Shown piece by piece: positions 1 through 7,812 of a stretch of DNA of 64,000 bases; the stretch's first letter is position 1, and every line of letters starts with the position of its first letter. A program made the position numbers and the translations under genes. The DNA is from Paraclostridium tenue (GTDB lineage: Bacteria > Bacillota > Clostridia > Peptostreptococcales > Peptostreptococcaceae), in assembly GCF_039521565.1 (NCBI RefSeq), contig NZ_BAAACP010000009.1:62001-126000 (forward strand), given 5' to 3'. Below the pieces are notes generated by a model, which was not told the DNA's origin, made no database searches, and worked only from the letters and a program-made list of their open reading frames with translations.

Positions 1-457
1 TTGTAATTGCTATTCCTTTTTCCTTATCATCAGCATTTATAACTGGTGCAGTTGCTCCAATTGCAGATGATCCACAAACTGCATTTCCACTTGCCATTAA
101 ATATCTAAAGTTTTCACTAAATCCTAACTTTTTACCTATATATATAGCTCCAACTATAGTCACTGCCATTTGTATAACTATAAATATTATTCCACCTAAT
201 CCTAGCTCCATTATTGTAGATATACTTAACGTGGCTCCTAAAAGAACTATTGAATATGATAATAATTCTGTTTCTGAAAATTTATATCCATCATGAAATA
301 CTTTTTTGTTTAAGAATAGATTTCCTAATATCATTCCAAGAAATATAGAAATAGTTGCTGCTCCTAAACTCGGTACAAATTTAGCTAAAAATATACTAAT
401 AAATCCTATTATTATAGATACCACTAATCCTGGTAATATTTTTTTTATTTTATCCAT
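1..457 (-). CDS. YeiH/YadS-type putative sulfate exporter family membrane protein (partial, 3' part outside window)
   Basis: The reverse strand from 457 reads MDKIKKILPGLVVSI and continues for 152 codons to the window edge, so the C-terminal half is missing. The visible part is hydrophobic, with several membrane segments and the pattern GNAVCGSSAIGATAPVI that I associate with the YeiH family (UPF0324, putative sulfate exporter). It would sit in the cytoplasmic membrane; the substrate is not established for the family. An AGGAGAGG-type ribosome site lies just upstream of the ATG. It is divergent from the LysR gene at 593, a common arrangement for a LysR regulator and its target. The family call is fairly sure; transport of sulfur compounds is inference. 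Confidence 0.75.
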   Translation of the reverse strand, partial: MDKIKKILPGLVVSIIIGFISIFLAKFVPSLGAATISIFLGMILGNLFLNKKVFHDGYKFSETELLSYSIVLLGATLSISTIMELGLGGIIFIVIQMAVTIVGAIYIGKKLGFSENFRYLMASGNAVCGSSAIGATAPVINADDKEKGIAIT

Positions 458-542
458 ATATAACCTCTCCTAAAACTTGTTGTCTTTTTATATGAAGTAG
501 TATACCAAACTTATTATTATTGGTAAAATAGATATATATCAT

Positions 543-571
543 AATAATCATTACTTTTTTTAATGATTATT
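543..571. promoter_or_regulatory. Inverted repeat in divergent yeiH/lysR intergenic region, candidate LysR operator
   Basis: Perfect 11-bp arms AATAATCATTA and TAATGATTATT are separated by 7 bp. The repeat lies between the divergent genes and about 20 bp upstream of the LysR start. LysR proteins bind dyads in such positions, so it is a candidate operator; that role is inferred. Confidence 0.45.
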
Positions 572-592
572 TAAAACAAGGAGGTTTTAAGG

Positions 593-1477
593 TTGATAGA
601 AGAATTTAAAACGTTTATAGCAGTTGTAGAACACCAAAACTTTACTAAAGCTGGAGAAAGTATAAATTTATCTCAACCAACAGTAAGTACACATATAAAA
701 CATTTAGAAAATTACTTTAACACAATACTTATAAACAGATCTATTAAACAAAAAAATATATCTATAACTGATAATGGTTATCTTTTATACAAAAGAGCTA
801 GAGAGATAATAACATCAATAGAATCAATTAAGGATGAATTGGGCAGTATATCTAATTCTATAAAAGGCCATATAAAAATAGGTACTAGCCTTACAATTGC
901 AGAATATTTTCTTCCAGATTTTTTAACTTTATTTTCAACAAAATATCCTGATGTAGAAATTGAAATGGTAGTTGAAAACACTCATAAAATTTGTGAAAAA
1001 GTTAAAAGTTCAAATTTAGATATTGGATTAGTAGAAGGAAGTCTTTCTTCTTTTGACTTTAATCAAATTTTCTTCTTTGAAGATAGAATGGTCCTAACAT
1101 TCTCACCTAAAGCTGAAATTGATTCAAAAAATTTTACATTGGATTCTATAAGAAATAAAAAATGGATTTTTAGAGAAGAAGGTTCTGGAACTAGAGAATA
1201 TTTAAACATATTTTTAAGTAATAACAAAATAACCCCAAAACAAATAATGGTGTTAGGAAGTAATCACACTGTTAAAGAAGCCATAAAAAATAATTTAGGT
1301 ATATCTATTTTATCTAAACTAGTTACAGATTCAGAAGGAGATGCTTTATGTACTGTAAATTTAGATGACACATATAATCGATCTTTCTCTTTTATTACTC
1401 CAAAAGGAATAAAGCCTTCAAATACAACAACTTTATTTATAAATGAACTTGAAAAATATACATGTTTAAATAAATAA
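593..1477 (+). CDS. LysR-family transcriptional regulator
   Basis: A 294-residue protein of usual LysR length. Residues 1-60 form the winged helix-turn-helix (FTKAGESINLSQPTVSTHIKH), and residues about 88-290 form the periplasmic-binding-like effector domain. The start is TTG at 593, chosen because AAGGAGG lies 8 bp upstream. It is divergent from the YeiH-type gene and probably controls it, perhaps in response to a sulfur or small-anion signal, but the effector cannot be read from sequence. Related regulators include CysL/YeiE-like proteins. Family is certain; target is inferred from the divergent layout and the shared inverted repeat. Confidence 0.9.
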   Translation: MIEEFKTFIAVVEHQNFTKAGESINLSQPTVSTHIKHLENYFNTILINRSIKQKNISITDNGYLLYKRAREIITSIESIKDELGSISNSIKGHIKIGTSLTIAEYFLPDFLTLFSTKYPDVEIEMVVENTHKICEKVKSSNLDIGLVEGSLSSFDFNQIFFFEDRMVLTFSPKAEIDSKNFTLDSIRNKKWIFREEGSGTREYLNIFLSNNKITPKQIMVLGSNHTVKEAIKNNLGISILSKLVTDSEGDALCTVNLDDTYNRSFSFITPKGIKPSNTTTLFINELEKYTCLNK

Positions 1478-1522
1478 AAATAAAGTCATAGATATTTTAA
1501 AAATATCTATGACTTTATTTTT
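1477..1522. terminator. Bidirectional intrinsic terminator between lysR and pyrE
   Basis: A near-perfect hairpin of about 22 bp with a tiny A-rich loop has A and T tracts on both sides. It serves the convergent lysR and pyrE ends and overlaps the pyrE stop codon. Confidence 0.85.
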
Positions 1523-2105
1523 ACATTCCTAATTCTTTAAATTCTCTACTTCCTGGCTTAACTAATTCCTCTTTTCCTTCTTTACATAATGGACAATTAT
1601 CAGATTCATAAACTTGTATATCTAATTTTATAGCACTATATATAGGCATTCCTATATCATGGTTAGTTCTATCTGCTATACAAGCAACACCTATAACTTC
1701 TCCACCTAAAGCCTCTAGTGCTTTTTTAGTTTCTATAGTAGATTTTCCAGTAGTAACAACATCTTCAGCTATTATTATTTTAGCTCCTGGCTTAACCTCA
1801 AATCCTCTTCTTAGTTGCATTTGTCCATCTTTTCTTTCTGTAAACACAGATTCTTTACCTAATTGTCTTCCTAATTCATATGAAACTATAACACCTCCCA
1901 TAGCAGGTCCAACAACTAAATCTATATCTAAATCTTTTATTTGATCAACTACTGTACTTAAGACTTTTTCTGCTTGATTTGGAAATCTTAATACCTTTGC
2001 ACATTGTACATATCTATTACTATGCTTTCCTGAAGATAGTAAAAAATGTCCTTCTAATAAAGCATCACATTCTTTTAATATTTCAACAACATTTACATTA
2101 CTCAT
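1521..2105 (-). CDS. pyrE: Orotate phosphoribosyltransferase PyrE
   Basis: A 194-residue cytosolic enzyme converting orotate and PRPP to orotidine 5'-monophosphate. It shows the PRPP-binding motif IIAEDVVTTGKST at about residues 110-122 and the VVGPAMGGV segment near residue 65. Last gene of the pyrB-pyrC-pyrK-pyrD-pyrE run, about 75 bp after pyrD, with a GGGAG ribosome site. OMP decarboxylase (pyrF), carAB and pyrR are not in the window. The C-terminal CPLCKEGK pair of cysteines is seen in clostridial versions of the family. Confidence 0.95.
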   Translation of the reverse strand: MSNVNVVEILKECDALLEGHFLLSSGKHSNRYVQCAKVLRFPNQAEKVLSTVVDQIKDLDIDLVVGPAMGGVIVSYELGRQLGKESVFTERKDGQMQLRRGFEVKPGAKIIIAEDVVTTGKSTIETKKALEALGGEVIGVACIADRTNHDIGMPIYSAIKLDIQVYESDNCPLCKEGKEELVKPGSREFKELGM

Positions 2106-2181
2106 AATTTTATTCTCCCTTTTAACCTTAAATTTGATATTTTTACTTTATTCCATAAAAAGTCTTTTATATAAATTTTTA

Positions 2182-3084
2182 TTAAATAATTCCTCTAATT
2201 TCATCCAAAGAATTTATTCCTTCTTCTTCCATGTATTTCTTTATTCCTTCTATAATATCAAGTCCTATTCTAGGATTTATAAAGTTTGCTGTTCCAACTT
2301 GAATACATGTCGCTCCAGCCATTATAAACTCTATTGCATCTTGCCAAGTTGTAATTCCTCCCATACCCATAACAGGAATATTTATAGCTTTACAAACTTC
2401 ATGTACCATTCTAAGGGCTATTGGCTTTATTGCAGGACCTGATAAGCCAGCAAATGTATTTTCAAATACTGGCTTTTTCTTATTTATATCAATAGCCATA
2501 GCCTTAAATGTATTTACTAAAGATATCCCATCTGCACCTTCTTCTTCGCAAACCTTAGCCATTCCAACTATATCCTCTGCATTTGGAGATAACTTAACTA
2601 TTAAAGGAAGTGTAGTTTTTGCTCTTACTGATCTTACAACTTCTCTTGCAACCTCATTTTTTATTCCAAATGCCATTCCACCTGCTTTTACATTTGGACA
2701 AGATATATTTAGTTCTATCATATCTATTGGTTGATTATTTAACAGTTCTACTCCTTTTATATAGTCATCTAGTGTTCCGCCACCTAAATTTGCAATTTTT
2801 ACTGTATCAAGCTTTTTAAAAAATTGAAGTTCATTTTCTATAAAGCCTTTAACTCCTGGATTCTCAAGTCCTACACTATTCATCATTCCTGATGGAGTTT
2901 CAAAAACTCTCATACCTTTATTTCCATCTCTTTTTTCAAGAGTAAGACCTTTACTACTTATTCCTCCAAGTTTTTCTATATCATAAATTTCTGCATATTC
3001 TTTTCCGAACCCAAAAGTCCCTGATGCCATAATTAAAGGATTTTTAAACTCTATATTCCCAAATTTAACACTTAAATTAGCCAT
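2182..3084 (-). CDS. pyrD: Dihydroorotate dehydrogenase B, catalytic subunit
   Basis: A 300-residue class 1B enzyme oxidising dihydroorotate to orotate with FMN. The region MIELNISCPNVKAGG around residue 130 matches the family, and the C-terminal GMGGI and IQVGTA segments are FMN-binding. Class 1B enzymes work as a complex with the PyrK electron-transfer subunit and pass electrons to NAD, and pyrK is directly upstream. The start overlaps the pyrK end by 8 bp, which implies translational coupling. Confidence 0.95.
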   Translation of the reverse strand: MANLSVKFGNIEFKNPLIMASGTFGFGKEYAEIYDIEKLGGISSKGLTLEKRDGNKGMRVFETPSGMMNSVGLENPGVKGFIENELQFFKKLDTVKIANLGGGTLDDYIKGVELLNNQPIDMIELNISCPNVKAGGMAFGIKNEVAREVVRSVRAKTTLPLIVKLSPNAEDIVGMAKVCEEEGADGISLVNTFKAMAIDINKKKPVFENTFAGLSGPAIKPIALRMVHEVCKAINIPVMGMGGITTWQDAIEFIMAGATCIQVGTANFINPRIGLDIIEGIKKYMEEEGINSLDEIRGII

Positions 3085-3769
3085 TAAATATCACGTCCTC
3101 TCCCCAGAACACTGGACCATCTTTACATGTCTTTTTGTTTCCAAACTTTGTTTTACATGTGCATACTAAGCAAGCTCCTACACCACATGCCATATGATTT
3201 TCTAGCGAAACCATTATTTTAGTATTAGTTCCTTCTGTCATTTTCACTAGTTTTTCCATCATAGGTGTTGGTCCACAAGTTAATATATAATCATATTTTT
3301 CAACATCTAATATATCTGTAACAAATGTATCCCCTAATGCTATATTTACTTCATTACAAACTTCTTTAAATTCTTCTTCTAATATAGCTTCATTTCTAAA
3401 TCCTAAATACGCATCACAATTTTTAATATTTTTAGCTACTAAGTATAGTGGTGCTACTCCGATTCCACCACCTACTAAAGCAACTTTTCCTTCTACTTTT
3501 TCATATCCATTCCCATATGGACCTTCTAGCTTAATAGTATCATCAGGTTTTAAATTTTTTAAAATTTTAGTACCTTCTCCAACTACTTTGTATAAAAAAG
3601 ATATACCTTCTTCATCTACATCATGTACACTTATCGGTCTTGATAATAAAGGATATGTATCCCAAGCTCTTAACATATAAAACTGACCCATTTTAGCTTT
3701 GAAGCTCCCTTTTACTTTCATAAAATACATGTCTTCCCCAATATATCTATTTTCTAAAATTTTATACAT
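3077..3769 (-). CDS. pyrK: Dihydroorotate dehydrogenase B, electron transfer subunit PyrK
   Basis: A 230-residue FAD and [2Fe-2S] protein that links PyrD to NAD. The N-terminal half is a ferredoxin-reductase-like FAD domain (LLSRPISVHD), the middle has the NAD-binding VGGGIGVAPLY, and the C-terminus has the cysteine cluster CGVGACLVCTC with a later KTCKDGP. The start ATG overlaps the pyrC stop as TAATG, with AAGGGGG upstream. Cytosolic, in a PyrD2K2 complex according to the family. Confidence 0.95.
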   Translation of the reverse strand: MYKILENRYIGEDMYFMKVKGSFKAKMGQFYMLRAWDTYPLLSRPISVHDVDEEGISFLYKVVGEGTKILKNLKPDDTIKLEGPYGNGYEKVEGKVALVGGGIGVAPLYLVAKNIKNCDAYLGFRNEAILEEEFKEVCNEVNIALGDTFVTDILDVEKYDYILTCGPTPMMEKLVKMTEGTNTKIMVSLENHMACGVGACLVCTCKTKFGNKKTCKDGPVFWGEDVIFNG

Positions 3770-4932
3770 TACATATCCCCCTTTATGTCGTACATAATTT
3801 TTCCATTCCTTATTGTCATTAGTACTTTCCCGACAATTTTTTGCTTATCAAACGGATTGTTTTTACCTTTAGATATGAATTTTTCTGTATCTATAACTTC
3901 ATTACAATCCGGATTTATTAAAACTAAATCTGCTCTTAACCCTTCTTCAATTAACCCTTGATTCAATCCTAAAAGCTTGGCAGGATTTAAGCTCATCATT
4001 TCACTTAATTTATTTAAAGAAATTCCATTTTCACTAAATACCTTATTTACCATGCCAAAAGCTACCTCTATATTAGATATCCCAGGTGAACCATTTTTCT
4101 TATCTTCTTCAGTATGAGGTGCATGGTCTGTTCCAATCATATCTATATATCCATCTTTAATTCCTTGGATAAGATATTTCATGTCTTCTTCTTTTGCAAA
4201 AGATGGATTTACTTTGTAGTCTAATCCATATCCATATATATGGTGTGGTCCTACTTCACAAGTAAATTTATGTCCATTATTTTTATATTTTTTTATTTCT
4301 TCTAAAGTTTCCTTTAAACTAATATGACATATATGAAGATTACCCTCAACTTCCTCAAGAAGTTTTAAATCTCTTTTTACTATTATTTCTTCTGGTTGAC
4401 AATGAGTTAATACTTTAAAATCTAGTTCTTTTGAAAGCTTTAAAGCTTTTTTCATTATATCCTCGTCATGAAGCGTATATCCATCATCAGAAAATAATTG
4501 AGTGTATTTTCTCATACTTTCTATGTCTATCATTTCCTGACCTTCTAGATTTTTAGTTATTGCACATACTTGATTGATATCACATAAATCTAATTTTTCA
4601 GCTTTATCTAAGATATATTCCATAGTTTCTTTATTGTCACAAGCTGGTTTAGTATTTGCCATAGGACATAATACTGTAAATCCACCTTTTAAAGCGGCCT
4701 TTTGTCCCGTTTCTAAATCTTCTTTATGAGTTAATCCTGGATCTCTTAAATGTGTATGCATATCTATAAACGAAGGCATTAATATATAATTTTCTCCATT
4801 TATAATTTTTGCATCTATTGAATCTATATTTTTATCAATTTTAGAAATCTTACCCTCTTTTATAAGTAAATCGCTTTTAAAGTCTTTATTCGCATCAACT
4901 ATTCGTACATTCTTTATTAAAATCTTATTCAT
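3769..4932 (-). CDS. pyrC: Dihydroorotase PyrC
   Basis: A zinc amidohydrolase that closes carbamoyl-aspartate to dihydroorotate. The metal motif DMHTHLRDPG is near residue 58, with later histidines in THCQPEE, CHISL and the aspartate in IGTDHAPHT. I place the start at ATG 4932 (387 residues) because GGGGG is 9 bp upstream. An ATG two codons earlier at 4938 is only 3 bp from that site. Its start overlaps the 3' end of pyrB, so the two are coupled. Confidence 0.93.
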   Translation of the reverse strand: MNKILIKNVRIVDANKDFKSDLLIKEGKISKIDKNIDSIDAKIINGENYILMPSFIDMHTHLRDPGLTHKEDLETGQKAALKGGFTVLCPMANTKPACDNKETMEYILDKAEKLDLCDINQVCAITKNLEGQEMIDIESMRKYTQLFSDDGYTLHDEDIMKKALKLSKELDFKVLTHCQPEEIIVKRDLKLLEEVEGNLHICHISLKETLEEIKKYKNNGHKFTCEVGPHHIYGYGLDYKVNPSFAKEEDMKYLIQGIKDGYIDMIGTDHAPHTEEDKKNGSPGISNIEVAFGMVNKVFSENGISLNKLSEMMSLNPAKLLGLNQGLIEEGLRADLVLINPDCNEVIDTEKFISKGKNNPFDKQKIVGKVLMTIRNGKIMYDIKGDM

Positions 4933-5851
4933 TTGCATCTACCCCCAAAAGTTTCATTATTAAAGCCATTCTTACGTACATACCGAATCTAGCTTGGTCA
5001 AAGTAAACAGCTCTTTTATCTTCATCAACTTCTGTATCTATCTCATTTACTCTTGGTAGTGGGTGCATAACTAACATATCAAGTTTTGCTTTTTTCATTT
5101 TTTCAGTAGTTAATATATAATAATCTTTTAATCTTTCATATTCATCTTTATTTTCAAATCTTTCTTGTTGAACTCTAGTCATATAAAGTACATCTAAGTC
5201 TCCTATAACTTCATCTAGATTATTAGTTTCAATATAATCATGACCTTTTATAGCTTCTTTTATATAATCTGGCATCTTTAATTCTTCAGGTGCTATAAAT
5301 ACAAACTTAGTATCTTTATATCTTGACATAGCTTTTACTAACGAATGTACTGTTCTTCCATTTTTTAAATCTCCACATAATCCAATAGTGTGATTTTCTA
5401 ATTTTCCTTTAAGTGATTTTATTGTAAGAATATCTGTAAGTGTTTGAGTTGGATGTTGATTTCCTCCGTCTCCTGCATTTATAAATGGTACTCTAGCGAA
5501 TCTTGAAGCTTCCAAAGCTGAACCGGCTCTTGGATGTCTCATAACTATTGCATCAGCATAACAAGATACTGTTTCCATGGTATCTTCTAAAGTTTCTCCT
5601 TTGGCTGTGGATGATGAGTTTGGTTCTGAAAATCCTATAACTCTTCCACCTAATCTATTCATTGCAGCTTCAAAACTAAATCTTGTTCTTGTTGATGGTT
5701 CATAAAATAAAGTCGCTAGTAAATTTCCTTCACAAACGCGTGAGTATTTTGACGGATTGTCAATTATATTTTGAGATAATGATAGAATTTCATCTATTTC
5801 ATTTATCGAAAAGTCTTCTGGTTGGATTAAATTTCTTCCTTTTAATTTCAT
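4925..5851 (-). CDS. pyrB: Aspartate carbamoyltransferase catalytic subunit PyrB
   Basis: A 308-residue enzyme joining carbamoyl phosphate and aspartate, the committed step of pyrimidine synthesis. The carbamoyl-phosphate loop FYEPSTRTRFSFEAA is near residue 50, and HPTQT and MHPLPR are present. First gene of the operon. The ribosome site AAGGAGG lies 9 bp before ATG and directly after a PyrR-type RNA element. No pyrI regulatory subunit is adjacent. Confidence 0.95.
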   Translation of the reverse strand: MKLKGRNLIQPEDFSINEIDEILSLSQNIIDNPSKYSRVCEGNLLATLFYEPSTRTRFSFEAAMNRLGGRVIGFSEPNSSSTAKGETLEDTMETVSCYADAIVMRHPRAGSALEASRFARVPFINAGDGGNQHPTQTLTDILTIKSLKGKLENHTIGLCGDLKNGRTVHSLVKAMSRYKDTKFVFIAPEELKMPDYIKEAIKGHDYIETNNLDEVIGDLDVLYMTRVQQERFENKDEYERLKDYYILTTEKMKKAKLDMLVMHPLPRVNEIDTEVDEDKRAVYFDQARFGMYVRMALIMKLLGVDANE

Positions 5852-5870
5852 CTTATATGTCCTCCTTTTT

Positions 5871-5890
5871 TAGCCTCTCTGGACTAAATT
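5871..5890 (-). promoter_or_regulatory. PyrR-type RNA binding loop in pyrB leader
   Basis: On the minus strand the leader reads AGTCCAGAGAGGCT, which fits the conserved PyrR recognition loop (UCCAGAGAGGCU type), closed by a TTTAG/CTAAA stem. It ends only a few bases before the pyrB Shine-Dalgarno sequence. There is no terminator hairpin between it and the ATG, so control at translation is more likely than attenuation. Confidence 0.8.
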
Positions 5891-5920
5891 TAAAAGTTTT
5901 TTAATTTTTTCTTTTATAGT

Positions 5921-5949
5921 AGCTTATCACCTTTGGTAAACGATGTCAA
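5921..5949 (-). promoter_or_regulatory. pyr operon promoter
   Basis: TTGACA (5944-5949), a 17-bp spacer and TAAGCT (5921-5926) read toward pyrB. The -35 box is perfect and the -10 box weak (3 of 6). The predicted start is near 5914, giving a leader of only about 60 nt. Confidence 0.6.
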
Positions 5950-6017
5950 TATAACTTTCAACTTTTATATACTGTTTATGTGTATAAAAAAAGGACATAC
6001 ATAATCCAAATAGCCAA

Positions 6018-6047
6018 GGAAAATATACATGTACATGTATATTTTCC
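6018..6047. repeat. 30-bp perfect palindrome downstream of the NlpC/P60 gene
   Basis: GGAAAATATACATGT is followed directly by its reverse complement. It lies 44 bp past the stop of the wall hydrolase gene and upstream of the pyr promoter. There is no U-tract on either side, so it is not a standard terminator. It could be an mRNA 3'-end structure or a protein-binding site. Confidence 0.8.
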
Positions 6048-6090
6048 AATTAACTATAAGTTTTAAGTTATATCCTCTAAATTTCTATTA

Positions 6091-7350
6091 TTATAATACT
6101 CTCTTAGCTCCAACGTAAGTTTTTTGCCAGTAAGATGAGTTTATGTTACTTACTTTAACAACATCACCTTCTTGTGGTGCATGTATCATGTTACCTCCAC
6201 CAACATATATACCAACGTGGCTTACTCCACCACCACCAGTAGCGAAGAATACTAAGTCTCCTGGTTGTAAGTTAGCTTTGCTAACAGATCTTCCTGCTCC
6301 ATATTGAGCTGATGAAGTTCTTGGTAAAGATATTCCTGCTGCATTTCTAAATACATATGATGTAAGTCCTGAACAGTCAAATCTATTTGGACCTTCTGCT
6401 CCCCATACATATGGAGAACCTAATTTAGAGTAAGCTAAATTTACTACAGCACTTGCAGCATTTGAATTATTAACTGGCTTTTCTTCTGGTTTTTCAACTG
6501 GCTTTTGAACCGGCTTTTGCACTGGTTTTTGTACAGGCTTTTCTGCTGGTCTCTCTGCTGGTTTTTGTACAGAATTTGAAACTTGATTATCATTTGAAGA
6601 TTGATCTTTATTAACATTAGTATTGTTATTTACATTACTATTGTTATCTTCTTTGTCATTGTTATCATTATTAGTTGTATTATTTTCAGTAGTACTATTA
6701 TTGTCAGTACTATCGTTATTATCATTATTAGTTGTAGTATTTTCAGTTGCTTGTGTATTATCTACAGCTTGTCCATCATTTTGATTTTGAGACTCATCTT
6801 GAGTTTCTTCTTCTACTACAGGAGCCTTGTCAGATACATATAAATCTCTTATATATCCTTCTTTATCTCCATTTTTAACTTTTACCCAATTATCTTGAGT
6901 TCCTAATACTTCAACCTTTGTAGATAATCCTAATTCATCTTGAATATCAGATTCTACATGAGCATCTTTTCTTAAGTTTACTTTATCTGCTGTTACATAT
7001 GCATCAGCACCTTTAACATCAACAAATCTAGATGCTATCCATCCTTCAGTATTATCATCTAATTGGATTTTATACCATCCATCTTGCTCTCCAACTATTT
7101 TAAATTCATCCCCTGCATATGCTATAGTTTGAACAGAACCTTGTTGTCTTACTTTTACTCCTACTCCATCTTTTACAACAGCAACTTTGTAATCTACATC
7201 TTTGTAGTTTTCTAAGTCTATTATATTCTTTTCATTAACTTTTTTCTTATCTGTTGCTTTTTCAGCTTTTGTATCATCTGCATGAGCTATCCCATTCATC
7301 GATAATGCCATAAATGACGCAAACACTGGTACTAATATTTTTCTCTTCAT
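6091..7350 (-). CDS. Secreted SH3-domain NlpC/P60 peptidoglycan endopeptidase
   Basis: A 419-residue exported wall hydrolase. It has a signal peptide (MKRKILVPVFASFMALSMNG, cut after AHA), two bacterial SH3 domains at about 55-112 and 118-170, an Asn/Thr/Asp-rich linker at about 178-255, proline-rich PVQKPVEKP repeats at about 264-292, and a C-terminal NlpC/P60 domain from about 300. The catalytic cysteine is in FDCSGL (about residue 326), with histidines in SHVGIY (about 378) and MIHAP (about 390). NlpC/P60 enzymes cut stem peptides in peptidoglycan. GGAGGG precedes the ATG. Function is clear; the exact bond cut is inferred. Confidence 0.93.
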   Translation of the reverse strand: MKRKILVPVFASFMALSMNGIAHADDTKAEKATDKKKVNEKNIIDLENYKDVDYKVAVVKDGVGVKVRQQGSVQTIAYAGDEFKIVGEQDGWYKIQLDDNTEGWIASRFVDVKGADAYVTADKVNLRKDAHVESDIQDELGLSTKVEVLGTQDNWVKVKNGDKEGYIRDLYVSDKAPVVEEETQDESQNQNDGQAVDNTQATENTTTNNDNNDSTDNNSTTENNTTNNDNNDKEDNNSNVNNNTNVNKDQSSNDNQVSNSVQKPAERPAEKPVQKPVQKPVQKPVEKPEEKPVNNSNAASAVVNLAYSKLGSPYVWGAEGPNRFDCSGLTSYVFRNAAGISLPRTSSAQYGAGRSVSKANLQPGDLVFFATGGGGVSHVGIYVGGGNMIHAPQEGDVVKVSNINSSYWQKTYVGAKRVL

Positions 7351-7730
7351 AACGTTTTTCCCTCCAAAAATTCACCATAAGTTTTCTTACGTGTTATTTT
7401 CATAGATGAAACCTATGTAGGATAAAATACTAATACACAAGATATTTTTTATTTATTTATATTTCATAATTTGTAACTTTTTTGTAAATAATTGGTCCAA
7501 ATTATATAGTATTCTTATATTAAACAATAGTTAACTTATACCTTGTATATAATATTGAAAATTTAAAACTTATTTATTTTATCCAAAAATAACCTTAATA
7601 TACATTTTATCATTATTATATACTATATTTTCCAAAAAGTAAATAATTTTGGATATTTTAACATATATTAGTACATTGATTTGTTTTCTATGTACTTTTT
7701 TTGTGTTCTTTTTTGTTATATAGCAAAATA
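7351..7730. other. AT-rich intergenic region with no convincing gene
   Basis: About 380 bp upstream of the NlpC/P60 gene. I see a possible minus-strand -10 TATAAT (7501-7506) with a poor -35, which would give a leader of about 145 nt. The leader carries a small CATAG/CTATG repeat near 7401-7416. It lacks the conserved core of the c-di-AMP (ydaO) riboswitch. A short reading frame at 7579-7770 has no ribosome site or family resemblance. Confidence 0.5.
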
Positions 7731-7772
7731 AAGTGTGTATTCTCTTTATGTCAATTAAAAGAATACACACTT
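7731..7772 (-). terminator. Intrinsic terminator after gluD
   Basis: 13-bp arms AAGTGTGTATTCT and AGAATACACACTT flank a 16-nt loop about 40 bp past the gluD stop. A T-rich stretch follows on the minus strand. Confidence 0.75.
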
Positions 7773-7812
7773 TTTATTTAAAATCTTAAAATTTTATATT
7801 CTATATTACAAA

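Noticed and set aside
2134..2442. Plus-strand frame of 102 codons antisense to pyrD
   Set aside because: It mirrors the conserved pyrD frame and has low-complexity Ser/Tyr content; no ribosome site.
6480..6560. Short tandem repeats as a possible CRISPR array
   Set aside because: They code the PVQKP linker of the wall hydrolase; there are no spacers.
7351..7500. c-di-AMP (ydaO) riboswitch before the NlpC/P60 gene
   Set aside because: Such riboswitches often precede wall hydrolase genes, but the conserved core sequences are not present in the leader.
7579..7770. A 63-codon minus-strand frame between the NlpC/P60 gene and gluD
   Set aside because: No ribosome site, no recognisable family, and it runs into the gluD terminator; composition looks like AT-rich intergenic DNA.
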